Part shown: piece by piece, positions 27,759 through 37,000 of the stretch | Numbering within the stretch: position 1 is the first letter of the stretch | Layout: the number at the start of each line of letters is the position of its first letter | From: a bacterium | Lineage (GTDB): Bacteria > Patescibacteria > Dojkabacteria > JAKAPS01 > JAJZLI01 | Reading direction: 5' to 3' | Length of the DNA: 64,000 bases | Assembly (NCBI GenBank): GCA_021846685.1 | Contig: JAJZWL010000001.1 | Coordinates: 73,018 to 137,017, forward strand | Translations under genes and position numbers: made by a program | The notes under the pieces: generated by a model | What the model saw: only the letters and a program-made list of their open reading frames with translations | Told to the model about the DNA's origin: nothing | Databases searched by the model: none

Positions 27759-28051
27759 ATATCTTTTCCATAAATTATAATTTACTATATATTCATTTCT
27801 TCAGGCTCATTGGGATTAATTTAGAACTTTTGTTAATAGTTATTCCACCACTCACTATCCTTATATTAAGACAAATATATTAGTAATATCTAATATATTC
27901 TTAAATTAGGATATTTTATTCCCCAATAAGACTTTATTGAGCCCTTTGTCTTAAGAGATTTTACACCTTAGAGGCTATTTTGAGTATAGGTATTTCTATT
28001 TCTAAATTTCAAATCAGTAGGAGGTCATGAAATTAATAACATTTCGTCTTA
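27759..28051. other. Palindrome-rich intergenic stretch
   Basis: No open frame seen. It contains a perfect 10-base inverted repeat AATATATTAG (27874-27883) and CTAATATATT (27890-27899), and soon after a smaller one, CAATAAGACTTTATTG (about 27924-27939). They may terminate the upstream gene or be protein-binding sites; I cannot choose. Confidence 0.45.
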
Positions 28052-28080
28052 TTGACAAAAACTATAGGATCTTATATAGT
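28052..28080 (+). promoter_or_regulatory. Promoter of hydrolase paralogue 1
   Basis: TTGACA (28052-28057) and TATAGT (28075-28080) with a 17-base spacer. The spacer starts AAAACTATAGG, almost the same as AAAATTATAGG in the promoter of the second paralogue at 44.3 kb, so promoter and gene were duplicated together. Confidence 0.65.
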
Positions 28081-28112
28081 ATACTCAATTATTTTTAACC
28101 TACTTAAATATA

Positions 28113-29159
28113 ATGAGTGCAGAAGAAACAGATAAGCAAATAAAAGATTCTCTTGGAACTATATCTGGACATTTTAGAGAATTCAATAATAATGCACCTC
28201 ATTTTTTAGTGGATGGTGAAAACAAAGAGAATATAGAGGAGCTTCTTCCAGAAATAAAATTTGATGAAGTTAGAGATGCAGAAACCGAACAAGTATATAG
28301 AATTTTTATCATTAATAAAGAGATGCTCGAAGAAGGAAAGGTACCTCTTGTTCTTACATTCCAATATAATAAATATAATATAGGAATAGATGACCCCTAT
28401 TCTCAAGAGTTAGCGCAAGTAATGGCTCAAGGAGGAAGGCCTATTATCGGAATAGAAAGTCCGTCAGTTGGAGGTTCTTCTGATATGACTAAAGCACAAG
28501 AAGATAACTTAAATGTAGGAAAGAAACCTTTTGAAGAGATATCAAGAAGTCAATTAAGAGCACTTTCTGGGGAAATTTATCACAAAAGTAATAAGGATAA
28601 AGAAATAGATTTCGGAGGATATTCTCAAGGGGCAATTAATGCTTTGAGTAACGCTGAAGTAGCAGATGAATTTGATTTAAAAGTTAGAAATGTTGTTATG
28701 CTCGATCCACCAGGCATAACAGATCATACTGAAGGTAAAGGAAGGAAGTGGGCAATTGTTGGATTGGGCAGAGCAATGAGATCAGAAACTTCAAATCTAA
28801 GTTTTTATGGATTTGATGATAAAAAATATTCTATTTTAGCAAAAAGTCTATCAATTAAAAATGATGATATTTTTTTAAGAAAAATGCAAATTTTATATTC
28901 TGCTGCTACAGGCAGAATAGTTCTTCCTGAAATTTTAAGATCAGTATTATCAAAACAACCTCAGATAAAAATAACTTTTATAAACGGATCTGAAAGTAAA
29001 ATTACATTAACTGAGGATAGAAAAAAATTATTTAGAGAGTTTAGTAATGATAAGAGAATAAGATGGATAGTTCTTCCAGGAGATACTCATTCAGTAGGCG
29101 TGAATGTTAGAAGAATCGGATGGTTATTTAAATTTATAATGAAAGATCAACGTATGTGA
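28113..29159 (+). CDS. Alpha/beta-hydrolase-like protein, paralogue 1
   Basis: 348 residues. A nucleophile elbow FGGYSQGAINAL (about 167-178) and a C-terminal catalytic-His candidate in VLPGDTHSVG (about 325-334) indicate an alpha/beta-hydrolase fold. VVMLDPPGI may carry the acid. No signal peptide or membrane helix. A clear paralogue lies at 43.3-44.3 kb on the other strand, sharing LREFNNNAP-type N termini, the elbow and the GDTH motif. The substrate is unknown; the length and motifs suit a lipase, esterase or thioesterase. The pair brackets most of the cassette region. Confidence 0.65.
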   Translation: MSAEETDKQIKDSLGTISGHFREFNNNAPHFLVDGENKENIEELLPEIKFDEVRDAETEQVYRIFIINKEMLEEGKVPLVLTFQYNKYNIGIDDPYSQELAQVMAQGGRPIIGIESPSVGGSSDMTKAQEDNLNVGKKPFEEISRSQLRALSGEIYHKSNKDKEIDFGGYSQGAINALSNAEVADEFDLKVRNVVMLDPPGITDHTEGKGRKWAIVGLGRAMRSETSNLSFYGFDDKKYSILAKSLSIKNDDIFLRKMQILYSAATGRIVLPEILRSVLSKQPQIKITFINGSESKITLTEDRKKLFREFSNDKRIRWIVLPGDTHSVGVNVRRIGWLFKFIMKDQRM

Positions 29160-29263
29160 ATCACCACAGTCTAGGTATAATACCTGATTATCTGATAATC
29201 TAGATTGTAGATAACTCCATTGAATATATAATCCATATAATAATGAGATTTATTCTTAATATG

Positions 29264-29309
29264 TAATCGGAGGCGATACGCCTTATTTTAAACTATTTTA
29301 TAAATGGAT
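29264..29309 (-). repeat. tRNA-Ser 3'-end mimic, site E
   Basis: Minus strand: ATAGTTTAAAATAAGG, then CGTATCGCCTCCGATTAC. It belongs to the same subclass as sites D and H, which carry a GGCG/CGCC mini-hairpin before the CTCCGATT end. It lies just downstream of the fic stop. Confidence 0.65.
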
Positions 29310-29329
29310 TACAAAATTAATTTATAAAT

Positions 29330-30397
29330 TTAAGCTGTAGGGTTAAAATAGTTTTCCACTGCAAATCTGGATTGTTGCATAAATATATTTTTTAATAAAC
29401 TTAAATTGTTTATTTCATAAAATACTAACATTGCTTCCCTATATTCATTAACATCTACATTTCTAAAAGATAATGGAAAAGAATTATGCGATAGTAGTAA
29501 AGCATTTGCAATAATTCTTCCTGTTCTTTTATTTCCATCCTCAAATGGTTGTATATATCCAATTAATGGTATTGTAAGTAAAGCTTTTTCAAACACATTA
29601 GTTTTATTGTTAATAATTTTACAATATTGCTCTAATGCCTCTCTTATCTGAAAAACATTATCTAGTGGTTTATAGTTTGTTCCTGTTATTCTAACCAAAC
29701 TATTTCTAATGTTTTTTGTCACACCCAAGTTGTCAATTAACAGTGAATGAATATGTTCAATTATTCCAACATTTAGTTCTATAAATTGGTCACCATTCTG
29801 TAATATGAATTCTAACGCTTTTTTGTGATTTATAATCATTATGGCCTCCTCTTTCTTTTTACCTTTTGCTTCTATACCGTCTTTTAAAAGAGTTTCAGTT
29901 TCAAGTAGAGTATATGTATTACCTTCCAAAACAGAAGATTTCCAGCTTATTTCAATTATTGCTCTTTCAAACTCTTTTTTTCGAATAACATCACTTAACT
30001 GTTTTACATTACCATTAAAATTTTCATTTAGAGTATTTAATTCAGATAATTCTTCCTTCGTCAATATTTCATTTTGAACCAATGAAAATATATTACTATT
30101 GAATCTCTCTATAATTTCTCTATGATCAATATCTTTTTCATAATATTCCTTAGTATTTATATTCCTGAGTAAATTATATTTTATACTTAATCTATAACTA
30201 GTAGCTTTACCATTACCATGCTTCTCGATTAAATTTAAATTTAATAAATAAGACAGATCTCTATTTACAGTCATGAAAGAGACTTCTTCATCAACAGTTT
30301 TTAAAAAATCAGTTATTTGAGATCTACCTAGCCACTTTTGAGTGGAAAGAATATTTAAAAGTTTGGATTGTCTTTTATTTAATTTCATAATATTCAT
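29330..30397 (-). CDS. Winged-helix Fic-domain protein with altered catalytic His
   Basis: 355 residues. A winged-helix DNA-binding domain (about 4-68) precedes a Fic domain, which normally transfers AMP or another nucleotide moiety to target proteins. The inhibitory-helix motif SSVLEGN (S-x-x-x-E-G-N, about 150-156) is in the N-terminal half, so it is a class II Fic protein. The active-site loop reads IQPFEDGNKRTGR (about 282-294): the usual catalytic His of HPFxxGNxRxxR is Gln, confirmed as a CAA codon. The rest of the loop is intact. An ATG three codons in (30388) is an equal start. It sits between sites D and E, one gene per cassette. Confidence 0.85.
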   Translation of the reverse strand: MNIMKLNKRQSKLLNILSTQKWLGRSQITDFLKTVDEEVSFMTVNRDLSYLLNLNLIEKHGNGKATSYRLSIKYNLLRNINTKEYYEKDIDHREIIERFNSNIFSLVQNEILTKEELSELNTLNENFNGNVKQLSDVIRKKEFERAIIEISWKSSVLEGNTYTLLETETLLKDGIEAKGKKKEEAIMIINHKKALEFILQNGDQFIELNVGIIEHIHSLLIDNLGVTKNIRNSLVRITGTNYKPLDNVFQIREALEQYCKIINNKTNVFEKALLTIPLIGYIQPFEDGNKRTGRIIANALLLSHNSFPLSFRNVDVNEYREAMLVFYEINNLSLLKNIFMQQSRFAVENYFNPTA

Positions 30398-30426
30398 AAC
30401 ATAATAGCAATATAATCATAACATTT

Positions 30427-30455
30427 CGTTACATATTTGTAAATAATATGTTACG
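30427..30455. promoter_or_regulatory. Inverted repeat upstream of fic, likely operator
   Basis: CGTTACATATT (30427-30437) and AATATGTTACG (30445-30455) form an 11-base inverted repeat with one mismatch around a 7-base centre, about 30 bases before the wHTH-Fic start. It is a good candidate autoregulatory site for the winged helix. Confidence 0.6.
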
Positions 30456-30523
30456 TAAATATAGTGAATGGCAGTAAGGAAAGACTAAATTCGTAAGCTA
30501 TATCAACATTGTATGGATATTTA

Positions 30524-30584
30524 TAATGGGGTTGTCACATCAATCGGAGGCGATGCGCCTTATTTCGAACTATTTTTGTGTTGG
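30524..30584 (-). repeat. tRNA-Ser 3'-end mimic, site D
   Basis: Minus strand: CCAACACAAAAATAGTTCGA, then AATAAGGCGCATCGCC, then TCCGATTGATGTGACAACCC. It combines the D/E/H hairpin class with the downstream tag GATGGATGCGACAAC in mutated form. The last part, GACAACCCCATT, is also found at site C. It separates relBE from fic. Confidence 0.75.
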
Positions 30585-30609
30585 CTCACTAAATTAATGG
30601 ACATTTATT

Positions 30610-30888
30610 TCAATAAACTTGATTATGACTTCCAGTATCAACAAATACAAAGACAACATTATTTTCTTTCTCATAGTAGATAATCCTGCAATCTCCTGTT
30701 ACTGAAAACGATCGGTACATTTTCAACTTTCCAGTTAATCGATGATCTTGTAGTATAGGGGTAAAACGATCTTCTAAAAATAAATCAATGCGCTGTTGAA
30801 CACGTTGTTCTAAATTTGTTTGATTGCTGATTCTTGCTTTAAAATGTTTAATAAAATCCTTTGTGTATTCAATTCTCTTCTTCATCTT
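30610..30888 (-). CDS. RelE/YafQ-like toxin
   Basis: About 92 residues of the RelE/ParE superfamily of small ribosome-dependent mRNA endonucleases: EYTKDFIKHF at the N terminus, HRLTGKLKMYRSFSVTGDCR in the core, and IIYYEKENNVVFVFVDTGSH at the end. I prefer the ATG for MKKRIEY (30888). A start six codons upstream (30906) would lie further inside the antitoxin gene. The start overlaps the antitoxin 3' end, the usual coupling for such pairs. Confidence 0.8.
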   Translation of the reverse strand, partial: KMKKRIEYTKDFIKHFKARISNQTNLEQRVQQRIDLFLEDRFTPILQDHRLTGKLKMYRSFSVTGDCRIIYYEKENNVVFVFVDTGSHNQVY

Positions 30889-31195
30889 TGAAATTTCTAA
30901 CTGCATCTATAATGTTTTTCCCGGAATAGGCAGTATACAAATTGCCATTCTTGGTCTCTGCTTCTATTTCTGCTCGTTTTTTATCTAGATATTCTTCAAA
31001 TTCTGGAGAAATATGTTCATCAGCATGTGGAGAAGAAAGAGTAAGCTGAATGTCTCCTTTGGAAAAACTCATAATAAATATCCTTATTACCTCTTGAAGA
31101 GAACTATAGCCATAATCATGGGCTACCTTTTCTGCCTGTTTTTTTACAGATTTATTAAGAGGAACTTGTATTTTAGCGTAATCTGTTTGAATCAT
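30869..31195 (-). CDS. RelB/DinJ-like antitoxin
   Basis: 108 residues: an N-terminal ribbon-helix-helix type DNA-binding segment (IQVPLNKSVKKQAEKVAHDY, then SSLQEVIRIFI) followed by an acidic, Glu/Lys-rich C terminus that would wrap the toxin. It is first in the operon and starts 25 bases after a consensus promoter. The module lies directly downstream of tRNA-Ser(GCT) in the tRNA's direction. Confidence 0.8.
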   Translation of the reverse strand: MIQTDYAKIQVPLNKSVKKQAEKVAHDYGYSSLQEVIRIFIMSFSKGDIQLTLSSPHADEHISPEFEEYLDKKRAEIEAETKNGNLYTAYSGKNIIDAVRNFKDEEEN

Positions 31196-31223
31196 AATTC
31201 TTTATTTATTATTTACTTTCATT

Positions 31224-31251
31224 ATTATACCACTTTGATACTTTTTGTCAA
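31224..31251 (-). promoter_or_regulatory. Consensus promoter of relBE module
   Basis: Minus strand TTGACA (31246-31251), 16-base spacer, TATAAT (31224-31229). Both hexamers are perfect consensus, unlike most core-gene promoters in the window. Confidence 0.8.
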
Positions 31252-31393
31252 CATATTACATCTGTTCAGATTCTTATCAGGTTGAAAAATTAAAACATTA
31301 ATGAATAATTTATTAAGCAAGAATAGAAACTTTAAACTGAAAAATGAATCCCTTTATCAAGATTATTGCTTGGCTTATTGATTTTTGTATTAT

Positions 31394-31407
31394 GTTGTCG
31401 CATCCAT
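31394..31407 (-). repeat. Downstream tag of tRNA-Ser(GCT), site A
   Basis: The 14 bases ATGGATGCGACAAC directly after the tRNA recur after sites B (identical), C (one change) and D (three changes). The repeated unit therefore extends past the tRNA end, as an attachment-site core would. Confidence 0.8.
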
Positions 31408-31495
31408 CGGAGAGAGAGAGATTCGAACTCTCGCGAGGATTTCTCCTCCTAAGGGTTTAGCAAACCCTCCCCTTCAGCCACTTGGGTACCTCTCC
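31408..31495 (-). tRNA. tRNA-Ser(GCT)
   Basis: 88 bases on the minus strand. The acceptor stem GGAGAGG pairs with TCTCTCC, discriminator G. The anticodon loop TTGCTAA gives GCT, decoding AGC/AGU. The long variable arm is typical of serine tRNA. The T arm is GAGAG-TTCGAAT-CTCTC. No encoded CCA. Its 3' end is the template of the mimic sites scattered through the region. Confidence 0.95.
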
Positions 31496-31565
31496 AAATA
31501 TAATAAAGTATATCAAAAAATGAGTTTATATAAAAGTTAATTGTATGTTGTATAATATATTATTA

Positions 31566-32477
31566 ATGAATAATAAAAATAAAATCTTAATATTTTTTCT
31601 TGTAGTTATAGTATATTTTTCTATATTAGTTTTAGTTTTTATACACTTTATAAATATTCCTGTAGTAGGGAACAAAGAAAGAAAGGTGGGCATAAATTCT
31701 AAGATAAATATAGTTGCATCTGTAAATTATTTCAATCCTTTTAATTTCAAAACTCAAAATTCATCAATATCAAGTACCTCTTCAGGAAAGGTTATTCAGT
31801 CAAATATTGTTGCAAATTTTGCAAGTATAAAAAATGAGACAATTATCTACTTCGTGCATAAACAATGGAAATATACAATAAACGCCACAAATACTCTATT
31901 TAAAAAGGATAATGTAATAGTTTATTATAAAAAAAATGGACATAATACTTTATTGGAAATATACATACCAAATAGCTTTAAAATATCTGACTTAGTATCA
32001 TTATTTGATGTTAACTATAGTACCTATTCATATCCCTTTGACTATACTCAGATGAATGATACTTTGGCTTCTTTAGATACGACATATACTCCATATATAA
32101 GAAGTACTTCTTTTGTTTTTTATAAAAATAATTTCAATAATGTTGGTCATTTCCAGTACAACACACCAATAGAAGAAATTAAGGGTGTCTCAATGATTAA
32201 TACTTCTTCACAAGGGAGTATTAATAGTCTTCTACATGAGTATATGTCAAGGTTTTCTATATGGGGATATATTCCTTTTACTGTATATGGAGCTATAATT
32301 GATAATAATACAATATATTATCTTAAGTATGGTTTAGGGGGTGCGAGTATAAAAGTTTTAGTTAAACCTGAAAATGGATATTCTTTTGTATATTATAGTA
32401 TAAAAGTCTCTGCTTCTTCTTCAAACAATAATTTATCCTTGTTTAATAGATTGGGATGGAGTAGTGTATTTAATTAA
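31566..32477 (+). CDS. N-anchored membrane protein, unknown
   Basis: 303 residues with one N-terminal transmembrane helix (ILIFFLVVIVYFSILVLVFI, about 6-25) and a long extracytoplasmic, Asn/Ser/Tyr-rich domain. No recognised family or catalytic motif. The open frame extends to a TTG at 31545, but MNNKNK at 31566 gives the usual short positively charged N terminus. Its 3' end overlaps the convergent PLD-like gene by 45 bases, which is unusual. Confidence 0.55.
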   Translation: MNNKNKILIFFLVVIVYFSILVLVFIHFINIPVVGNKERKVGINSKINIVASVNYFNPFNFKTQNSSISSTSSGKVIQSNIVANFASIKNETIIYFVHKQWKYTINATNTLFKKDNVIVYYKKNGHNTLLEIYIPNSFKISDLVSLFDVNYSTYSYPFDYTQMNDTLASLDTTYTPYIRSTSFVFYKNNFNNVGHFQYNTPIEEIKGVSMINTSSQGSINSLLHEYMSRFSIWGYIPFTVYGAIIDNNTIYYLKYGLGGASIKVLVKPENGYSFVYYSIKVSASSSNNNLSLFNRLGWSSVFN

Positions 32478-33524
32478 GCTTTGAGAGTTTAATTTTATTT
32501 GTGTATACCAATTAGATAGGTTGTGGATTAAATCTTTATCCTTAGTATTTAATGCAATTTCAGATGTTCCAAATAATACTCCGAATGTTGAAAAGTTATG
32601 TGATCCTATTATTAAAGAAGAATTAGGGGCATTTTTATCTAAAATTATCATTTTTGCATGTATATACTTTTCAGACTGCTCATATAAATTAGAAAGATTT
32701 ATATTGCTTAAATTAAATAGTATTTGCTCTATTTTATGTCTAATTTTTTTTTCGGCAATACTATTTGAATGTACAATAATCTCAACTGCAAGACCTCTTT
32801 TAACGGCTTTCTGAAGTGCAAAAAGAATTTTAAAATCTGGTAGGAATTGAGATATATAGCTAATATCTTCTTTCGCATTATTTATAGCATTAATGGCCTC
32901 ATTATATATGATAGATTGTCCTTTTTTCCCAGAATCTATAAGAAGTGAATTTTCTTTATTAATATTGACTATCTTGTCACTATATTTTATTCCTGTACTG
33001 TTCTTTAAGAAGATACTTTTTAAATTATTTCTAATTTCTCTGTCTTTTGTTTTCACCATGAAGTCATAATAATTAAAAGATTTTTTCCCAAAATTCATTC
33101 CACCTATATATGAATAATTATCAATTATAGTTATTTTCATATGATTTCTTCCTATAAAGGGGAAATATTCAGCTATAGCTTTATTATATCTATATTCATT
33201 GATAAAATTGATTTCAATATCAGCAGATGTCATTTCTTTGAAATATTTTTGACTTATTTGAATATTATTTTTACATTTATCTCTTTTTTCTTTATTTATA
33301 TGTATAAAATACTTGTGTCCTTGGATATATTGATTTGAGTAATTATCAATATTGAATTTAACTGAGACCCCTCTTTTTTTAGCTGCTATAACTTCTTTTG
33401 TAAATTCTTTTAAAGAATCATCAAAATATACATACATTGCTTGTATATATATATTTTTTTTTGCCTTTTTAACAAGTTGAATAAGATCACTTAGATATTC
33501 TTCTGAAGGTATTAATTCATACAT
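32433..33524 (-). CDS. Phospholipase D-like protein with two HKD motifs
   Basis: 363 residues with two PLD/cardiolipin-synthase motifs: NHMKITIIDNYSYIGGMNFG (about 142-161) and HAKMIILDKNAPNSSLIIGS (about 290-309, followed by HNFS). Each has the H-x-K-x4-D signature that forms the shared active site of phosphatidyl transferases. There is no N-terminal membrane helix, unlike many cardiolipin synthases, so a PLD nuclease or a soluble lipid enzyme is also possible. I chose the ATG at 33524; the TTG at 33545 overlaps the ATPase stop. Confidence 0.8.
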   Translation of the reverse strand: MYELIPSEEYLSDLIQLVKKAKKNIYIQAMYVYFDDSLKEFTKEVIAAKKRGVSVKFNIDNYSNQYIQGHKYFIHINKEKRDKCKNNIQISQKYFKEMTSADIEINFINEYRYNKAIAEYFPFIGRNHMKITIIDNYSYIGGMNFGKKSFNYYDFMVKTKDREIRNNLKSIFLKNSTGIKYSDKIVNINKENSLLIDSGKKGQSIIYNEAINAINNAKEDISYISQFLPDFKILFALQKAVKRGLAVEIIVHSNSIAEKKIRHKIEQILFNLSNINLSNLYEQSEKYIHAKMIILDKNAPNSSLIIGSHNFSTFGVLFGTSEIALNTKDKDLIHNLSNWYTQIKLNSQSLIKYTTPSQSIKQG

Positions 33525-33541
33525 TACTAATATACAATATA

Positions 33542-36319
33542 TCAAATATTTTTATTATAATCAAAACTTATTTTCCTTGTTATAAATTTCCTTATTTCTT
33601 CTGAGAATAATAATATGAATATTACTATAACATAAAGTAAGAGTATATTATATCTTAAAGGATATGTATGTAAGATTGTATTAAAAAAAGGTGTGAATAT
33701 AAATATATTTTGGAATATAAGTATAAATATTATTCCTATAAAAATCTTAAAGTAAGATTTGAGTTGAAATGAAAAGATTGAGAATTTATATGACCTAGAG
33801 GACAGTAGGTTTGCTATTTGAGCAAAGACTAGAGTAGAGTATGTTGCTGTAGTTGCCATTTGATAATTTCCAAATTCTTTAAATGTTATATAAAATATTA
33901 TTACAGAAAGTATCGCAATAATTGATCCATTTATCATTATTGGTATTACTGTTTCTTTATCAAAAAGATGTGATTTCTTAGACCTAGGAGGTCTAGACAT
34001 AATATCAGGATCTGGAGTGTCTGATGCTAGGATCAATGCTGGAATTATATTAACAATAAGGTCAATTGTTAATATTTGTAGTACATACATGACAGGTTCG
34101 AAGTGTAAAATTGAACCAATAAAGATAGCAAGCATTTCTGCTATGTCTATAGCTACAGTAAATCGTATGAATTTTTTAATATTATCATATATAATTCTCC
34201 CTTCTTTAATGGCATATACTATTGCAGAAAAACTATCATTAAGAAGGATCATGTCTGCACTTTCTTTTGCCACATCTGTTCCTGTAATTCCCATTGCCAC
34301 ACCTATATCTGCTGATTTTAAAGCAGGGGCATCATTAACCCCATCTCCTGTTACTGCTACTATATTATCCATATCTTTTAGTAGTTGCACTATTTTAAGT
34401 TTATTTAATGGTGTTACTCTAGCAAAGATGGCTGTTTGTCCTTTTAAAATTTCTTTAATTTTTTCATCACTTAATTTGTCAATATCTTTTCCTTCTATAA
34501 CGGGAGTGTTTTTATCTGCTATATTTACTATCTGACCTATTTTAAGAGCTATATCAGGAGAGTCTCCTGTACACATAAATATCTTGATACCTGCTTTTTT
34601 TGCAGATTCAACTGCAGCAGGGACTTCATCTCTAGGTGAATCAAATATACCTAAGAGTCCAATTATTGTGAGATTTTTTTCTACATCTTTTTTACTTACA
34701 CTTTCATTACCATTTAATTTTCTGTATGCTAGTGCAATTACCCTTAAAGTACCATTCTCATATTGTTTCGCCTTTTCAATAATGGTATTTTTCAAATGTG
34801 TGTCCAATGTGATTTTTTTCCCATCCATTAAAATACTATTAGAAGAAGATATAATACTTTCAATTGCACCTTTCGAATATATATATTCGTTATTATCTTC
34901 ATGTACCAATACAGACATCATTTTTCTTTGAGGGTCAAATGGAAGTTCTATAATTCTTTTAAATTTATTTCGTATATTATCTGCATCTTTGTTTATCTTT
35001 CTAGCAAATGCTATTAAAGCTCCTTCTAATGGGTCTCCTATTAAATCATATTTATTTTTTTTAGGATCAAAATTAATATATGAGTTATTACAAAGTATGG
35101 ATCCTTTGAACATTAGATCCATTACATCCTGGTTATAGCTATTAGGGGTAATATCTCCTTTGTCTGTATATCCTACTCCAGATACAGAATAGTCTTGAGA
35201 TTTTGCATTCATAAAGAAAAATTTTTCAACACTCATTTCATTTTTTGTAAGAGTCCCTGTTTTATCAGTTACAATTACATTACAAGCACCTAGTGTTTCT
35301 GTAGATGTTAATTTTTTAACTACTACATTTACTTTTGAAAGTTTTTTTAAAGCAATTGCAAGAGCTGCAGTGACAGTAGAGGGTAGACCTTCTGGGACTA
35401 CTCCAACAGCAAGTCCTAAAGATAGTATTAATGTGGCTTGTACAGATAATTTAGAATAAAAAAAGTTGATAATAAAGGCAAAGAATGCCACTACTAAAGC
35501 AATCATAATAAGGTATTCACCTGTTCTGAAAATTTCTTTTTGTAGAGGAGATTTACCTTTTTTTTCTTCTTCCGTTGTTACTGCTATTTTTCCAAATTCA
35601 GTGTTCATTCCAGTTCCTACGACAACTGCTTTTCCTGACCCAGAAGATACTGTTGTCCCCATAAATATTAGATTAGATATTTCAAAAATCGAAAGTTTAG
35701 ATTTTGGATGAGGTGATGTAGTTTTTAATACTGGTTTATTTTCTCCTGTAATTGAAGATTCTAAACAAGAAAGGTTATTTGATTCAATTACTCTAGAGTC
35801 AGCAGGTATGTCGTCTCCTGCTTTTAGAATTATTATATCTCCAGGAACTACAAGTTGTGTATCGATCTCAGTAATTGTCCCGTCTCTTATTACAGTGGTT
35901 TTTTTTGAAATTAGTTTTTCTAAAGACTCTACTGTCTTACTTGCACTATATTCTTGTAAAAACCCTATTGTAGAGTTAAAGAGAATAAGTAATATTAATA
36001 TGATCCCAACTATTTCTTGTTGAGTTAAGAATGCTGCAATAGCAGCAATCAATAGTAATAGCATTAAAAAATCTTTAAATTGAGAGAAATATATTCCAGA
36101 GACCTTTAATCTATTAGTAACTTTTAGCTCATTATAACCATGTTCAGTTATTAGCTCTTTTGCCTTTTCACTTTTAATCCCAGTATATTCATCTGTTTGT
36201 AATATTTTTAATACACTTTTTGTATCTAATGAATATACAAAAGTTTCTTCATCTAGTGTTTTTTTAAAGATAGAAGGGTATAATAGACTTGAGTATGTTT
36301 TATGTTTAATCTGGGACAT
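33542..36319 (-). CDS. P-type cation-transporting ATPase (type II, Ca2+-like)
   Basis: 925 residues with the full P2-ATPase plan: N-terminal cation-ATPase domain, TM1-2, actuator domain with the SSITGENKPV loop (about 190), TM4 with VGVVPEGLPSTVT (about 310), phosphorylation site DKTGTLTKNEMS (about 352), nucleotide-binding domain with KGAIESI, the hinge MCTGDSPD and VTGDGVNDAPALK (about 665), then TM5-10. The PEGLP motif and length fit Ca2+ (SERCA/PMR1-like) or Na+ pumps. The ion is inferred only. The downstream PLD-like gene may be co-transcribed. Confidence 0.93.
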   Translation of the reverse strand: MSQIKHKTYSSLLYPSIFKKTLDEETFVYSLDTKSVLKILQTDEYTGIKSEKAKELITEHGYNELKVTNRLKVSGIYFSQFKDFLMLLLLIAAIAAFLTQQEIVGIILILLILFNSTIGFLQEYSASKTVESLEKLISKKTTVIRDGTITEIDTQLVVPGDIIILKAGDDIPADSRVIESNNLSCLESSITGENKPVLKTTSPHPKSKLSIFEISNLIFMGTTVSSGSGKAVVVGTGMNTEFGKIAVTTEEEKKGKSPLQKEIFRTGEYLIMIALVVAFFAFIINFFYSKLSVQATLILSLGLAVGVVPEGLPSTVTAALAIALKKLSKVNVVVKKLTSTETLGACNVIVTDKTGTLTKNEMSVEKFFFMNAKSQDYSVSGVGYTDKGDITPNSYNQDVMDLMFKGSILCNNSYINFDPKKNKYDLIGDPLEGALIAFARKINKDADNIRNKFKRIIELPFDPQRKMMSVLVHEDNNEYIYSKGAIESIISSSNSILMDGKKITLDTHLKNTIIEKAKQYENGTLRVIALAYRKLNGNESVSKKDVEKNLTIIGLLGIFDSPRDEVPAAVESAKKAGIKIFMCTGDSPDIALKIGQIVNIADKNTPVIEGKDIDKLSDEKIKEILKGQTAIFARVTPLNKLKIVQLLKDMDNIVAVTGDGVNDAPALKSADIGVAMGITGTDVAKESADMILLNDSFSAIVYAIKEGRIIYDNIKKFIRFTVAIDIAEMLAIFIGSILHFEPVMYVLQILTIDLIVNIIPALILASDTPDPDIMSRPPRSKKSHLFDKETVIPIMINGSIIAILSVIIFYITFKEFGNYQMATTATYSTLVFAQIANLLSSRSYKFSIFSFQLKSYFKIFIGIIFILIFQNIFIFTPFFNTILHTYPLRYNILLLYVIVIFILLFSEEIRKFITRKISFDYNKNI

Positions 36320-36397
36320 AATTAATCTTAAAACTATTAATGCTCTAATGCAAGTTGGTCTTGATTTTTAAATTTCTTAAAAGTAATATGTTTTAGT

Positions 36398-36991
36398 ATG
36401 GAAAATGCAAGAGATAAAAAAATAAGAGAGTTGGAATCTGAATTAGAAAATTTGAAAGTTGAGATATCTTCTGTAAATAAATCTAAGAGTAGAGAAAAAA
36501 AACAAAAAAAGGATGCCAAAGTTATATATAAGTGGAAATCACCATCAAGAGTTTTTAGAAAATGGGAGAAGGAGAAATTATTTACTGTATTCCTTTGGTT
36601 ATTGGTAATTGTCATATTACTTCTCTTTGTAAAACAATATATAACTATTTTTGTAGTTTTTGCATTAGGATTTGTTATCTATGCAATGACAAATTTTTCA
36701 CCAGAAACAGTAGAGCATGTATTAACAGATAGTTATTTAGTTTGGTTTGAGAAGGAGTATAACTTTGACGATTTGAAAGAATTTTGGTTTTCAGAAAGGT
36801 CAGGTCAAATAGTGCTTAATGTGGAGACAAAGTATAGAATTCCCGCAAGATTAGTTTTTCTTGTAAGTGAAAAAGAAAAAGAAGAGTTATATGGACTACT
36901 ATCTGAATATATTCCATATAAAGAATTAAGTAAAAAGCAAAATTTATTTTCTAAATTGATAGATGGTGAATATATTAATTTAGAACAGTAA
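36398..36991 (+). CDS. Coiled-coil membrane protein, unknown
   Basis: 197 residues. An N-terminal coiled coil (KIRELESELENLKVEISSVN, about 8-27) and a Lys-rich segment are followed by two adjacent transmembrane helices (about 67-110), then a soluble beta-rich domain (about 115-180) resembling a PH-like fold, ending in a Lys-rich tail. No family assignment. It lies between the ATPase and the tRNA-Arg/tRNA-Ser pair, in the same direction as the tRNAs. Confidence 0.6.
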   Translation: MENARDKKIRELESELENLKVEISSVNKSKSREKKQKKDAKVIYKWKSPSRVFRKWEKEKLFTVFLWLLVIVILLLFVKQYITIFVVFALGFVIYAMTNFSPETVEHVLTDSYLVWFEKEYNFDDLKEFWFSERSGQIVLNVETKYRIPARLVFLVSEKEKEELYGLLSEYIPYKELSKKQNLFSKLIDGEYINLEQ

Positions 36992-37000
36992 TATATATCT

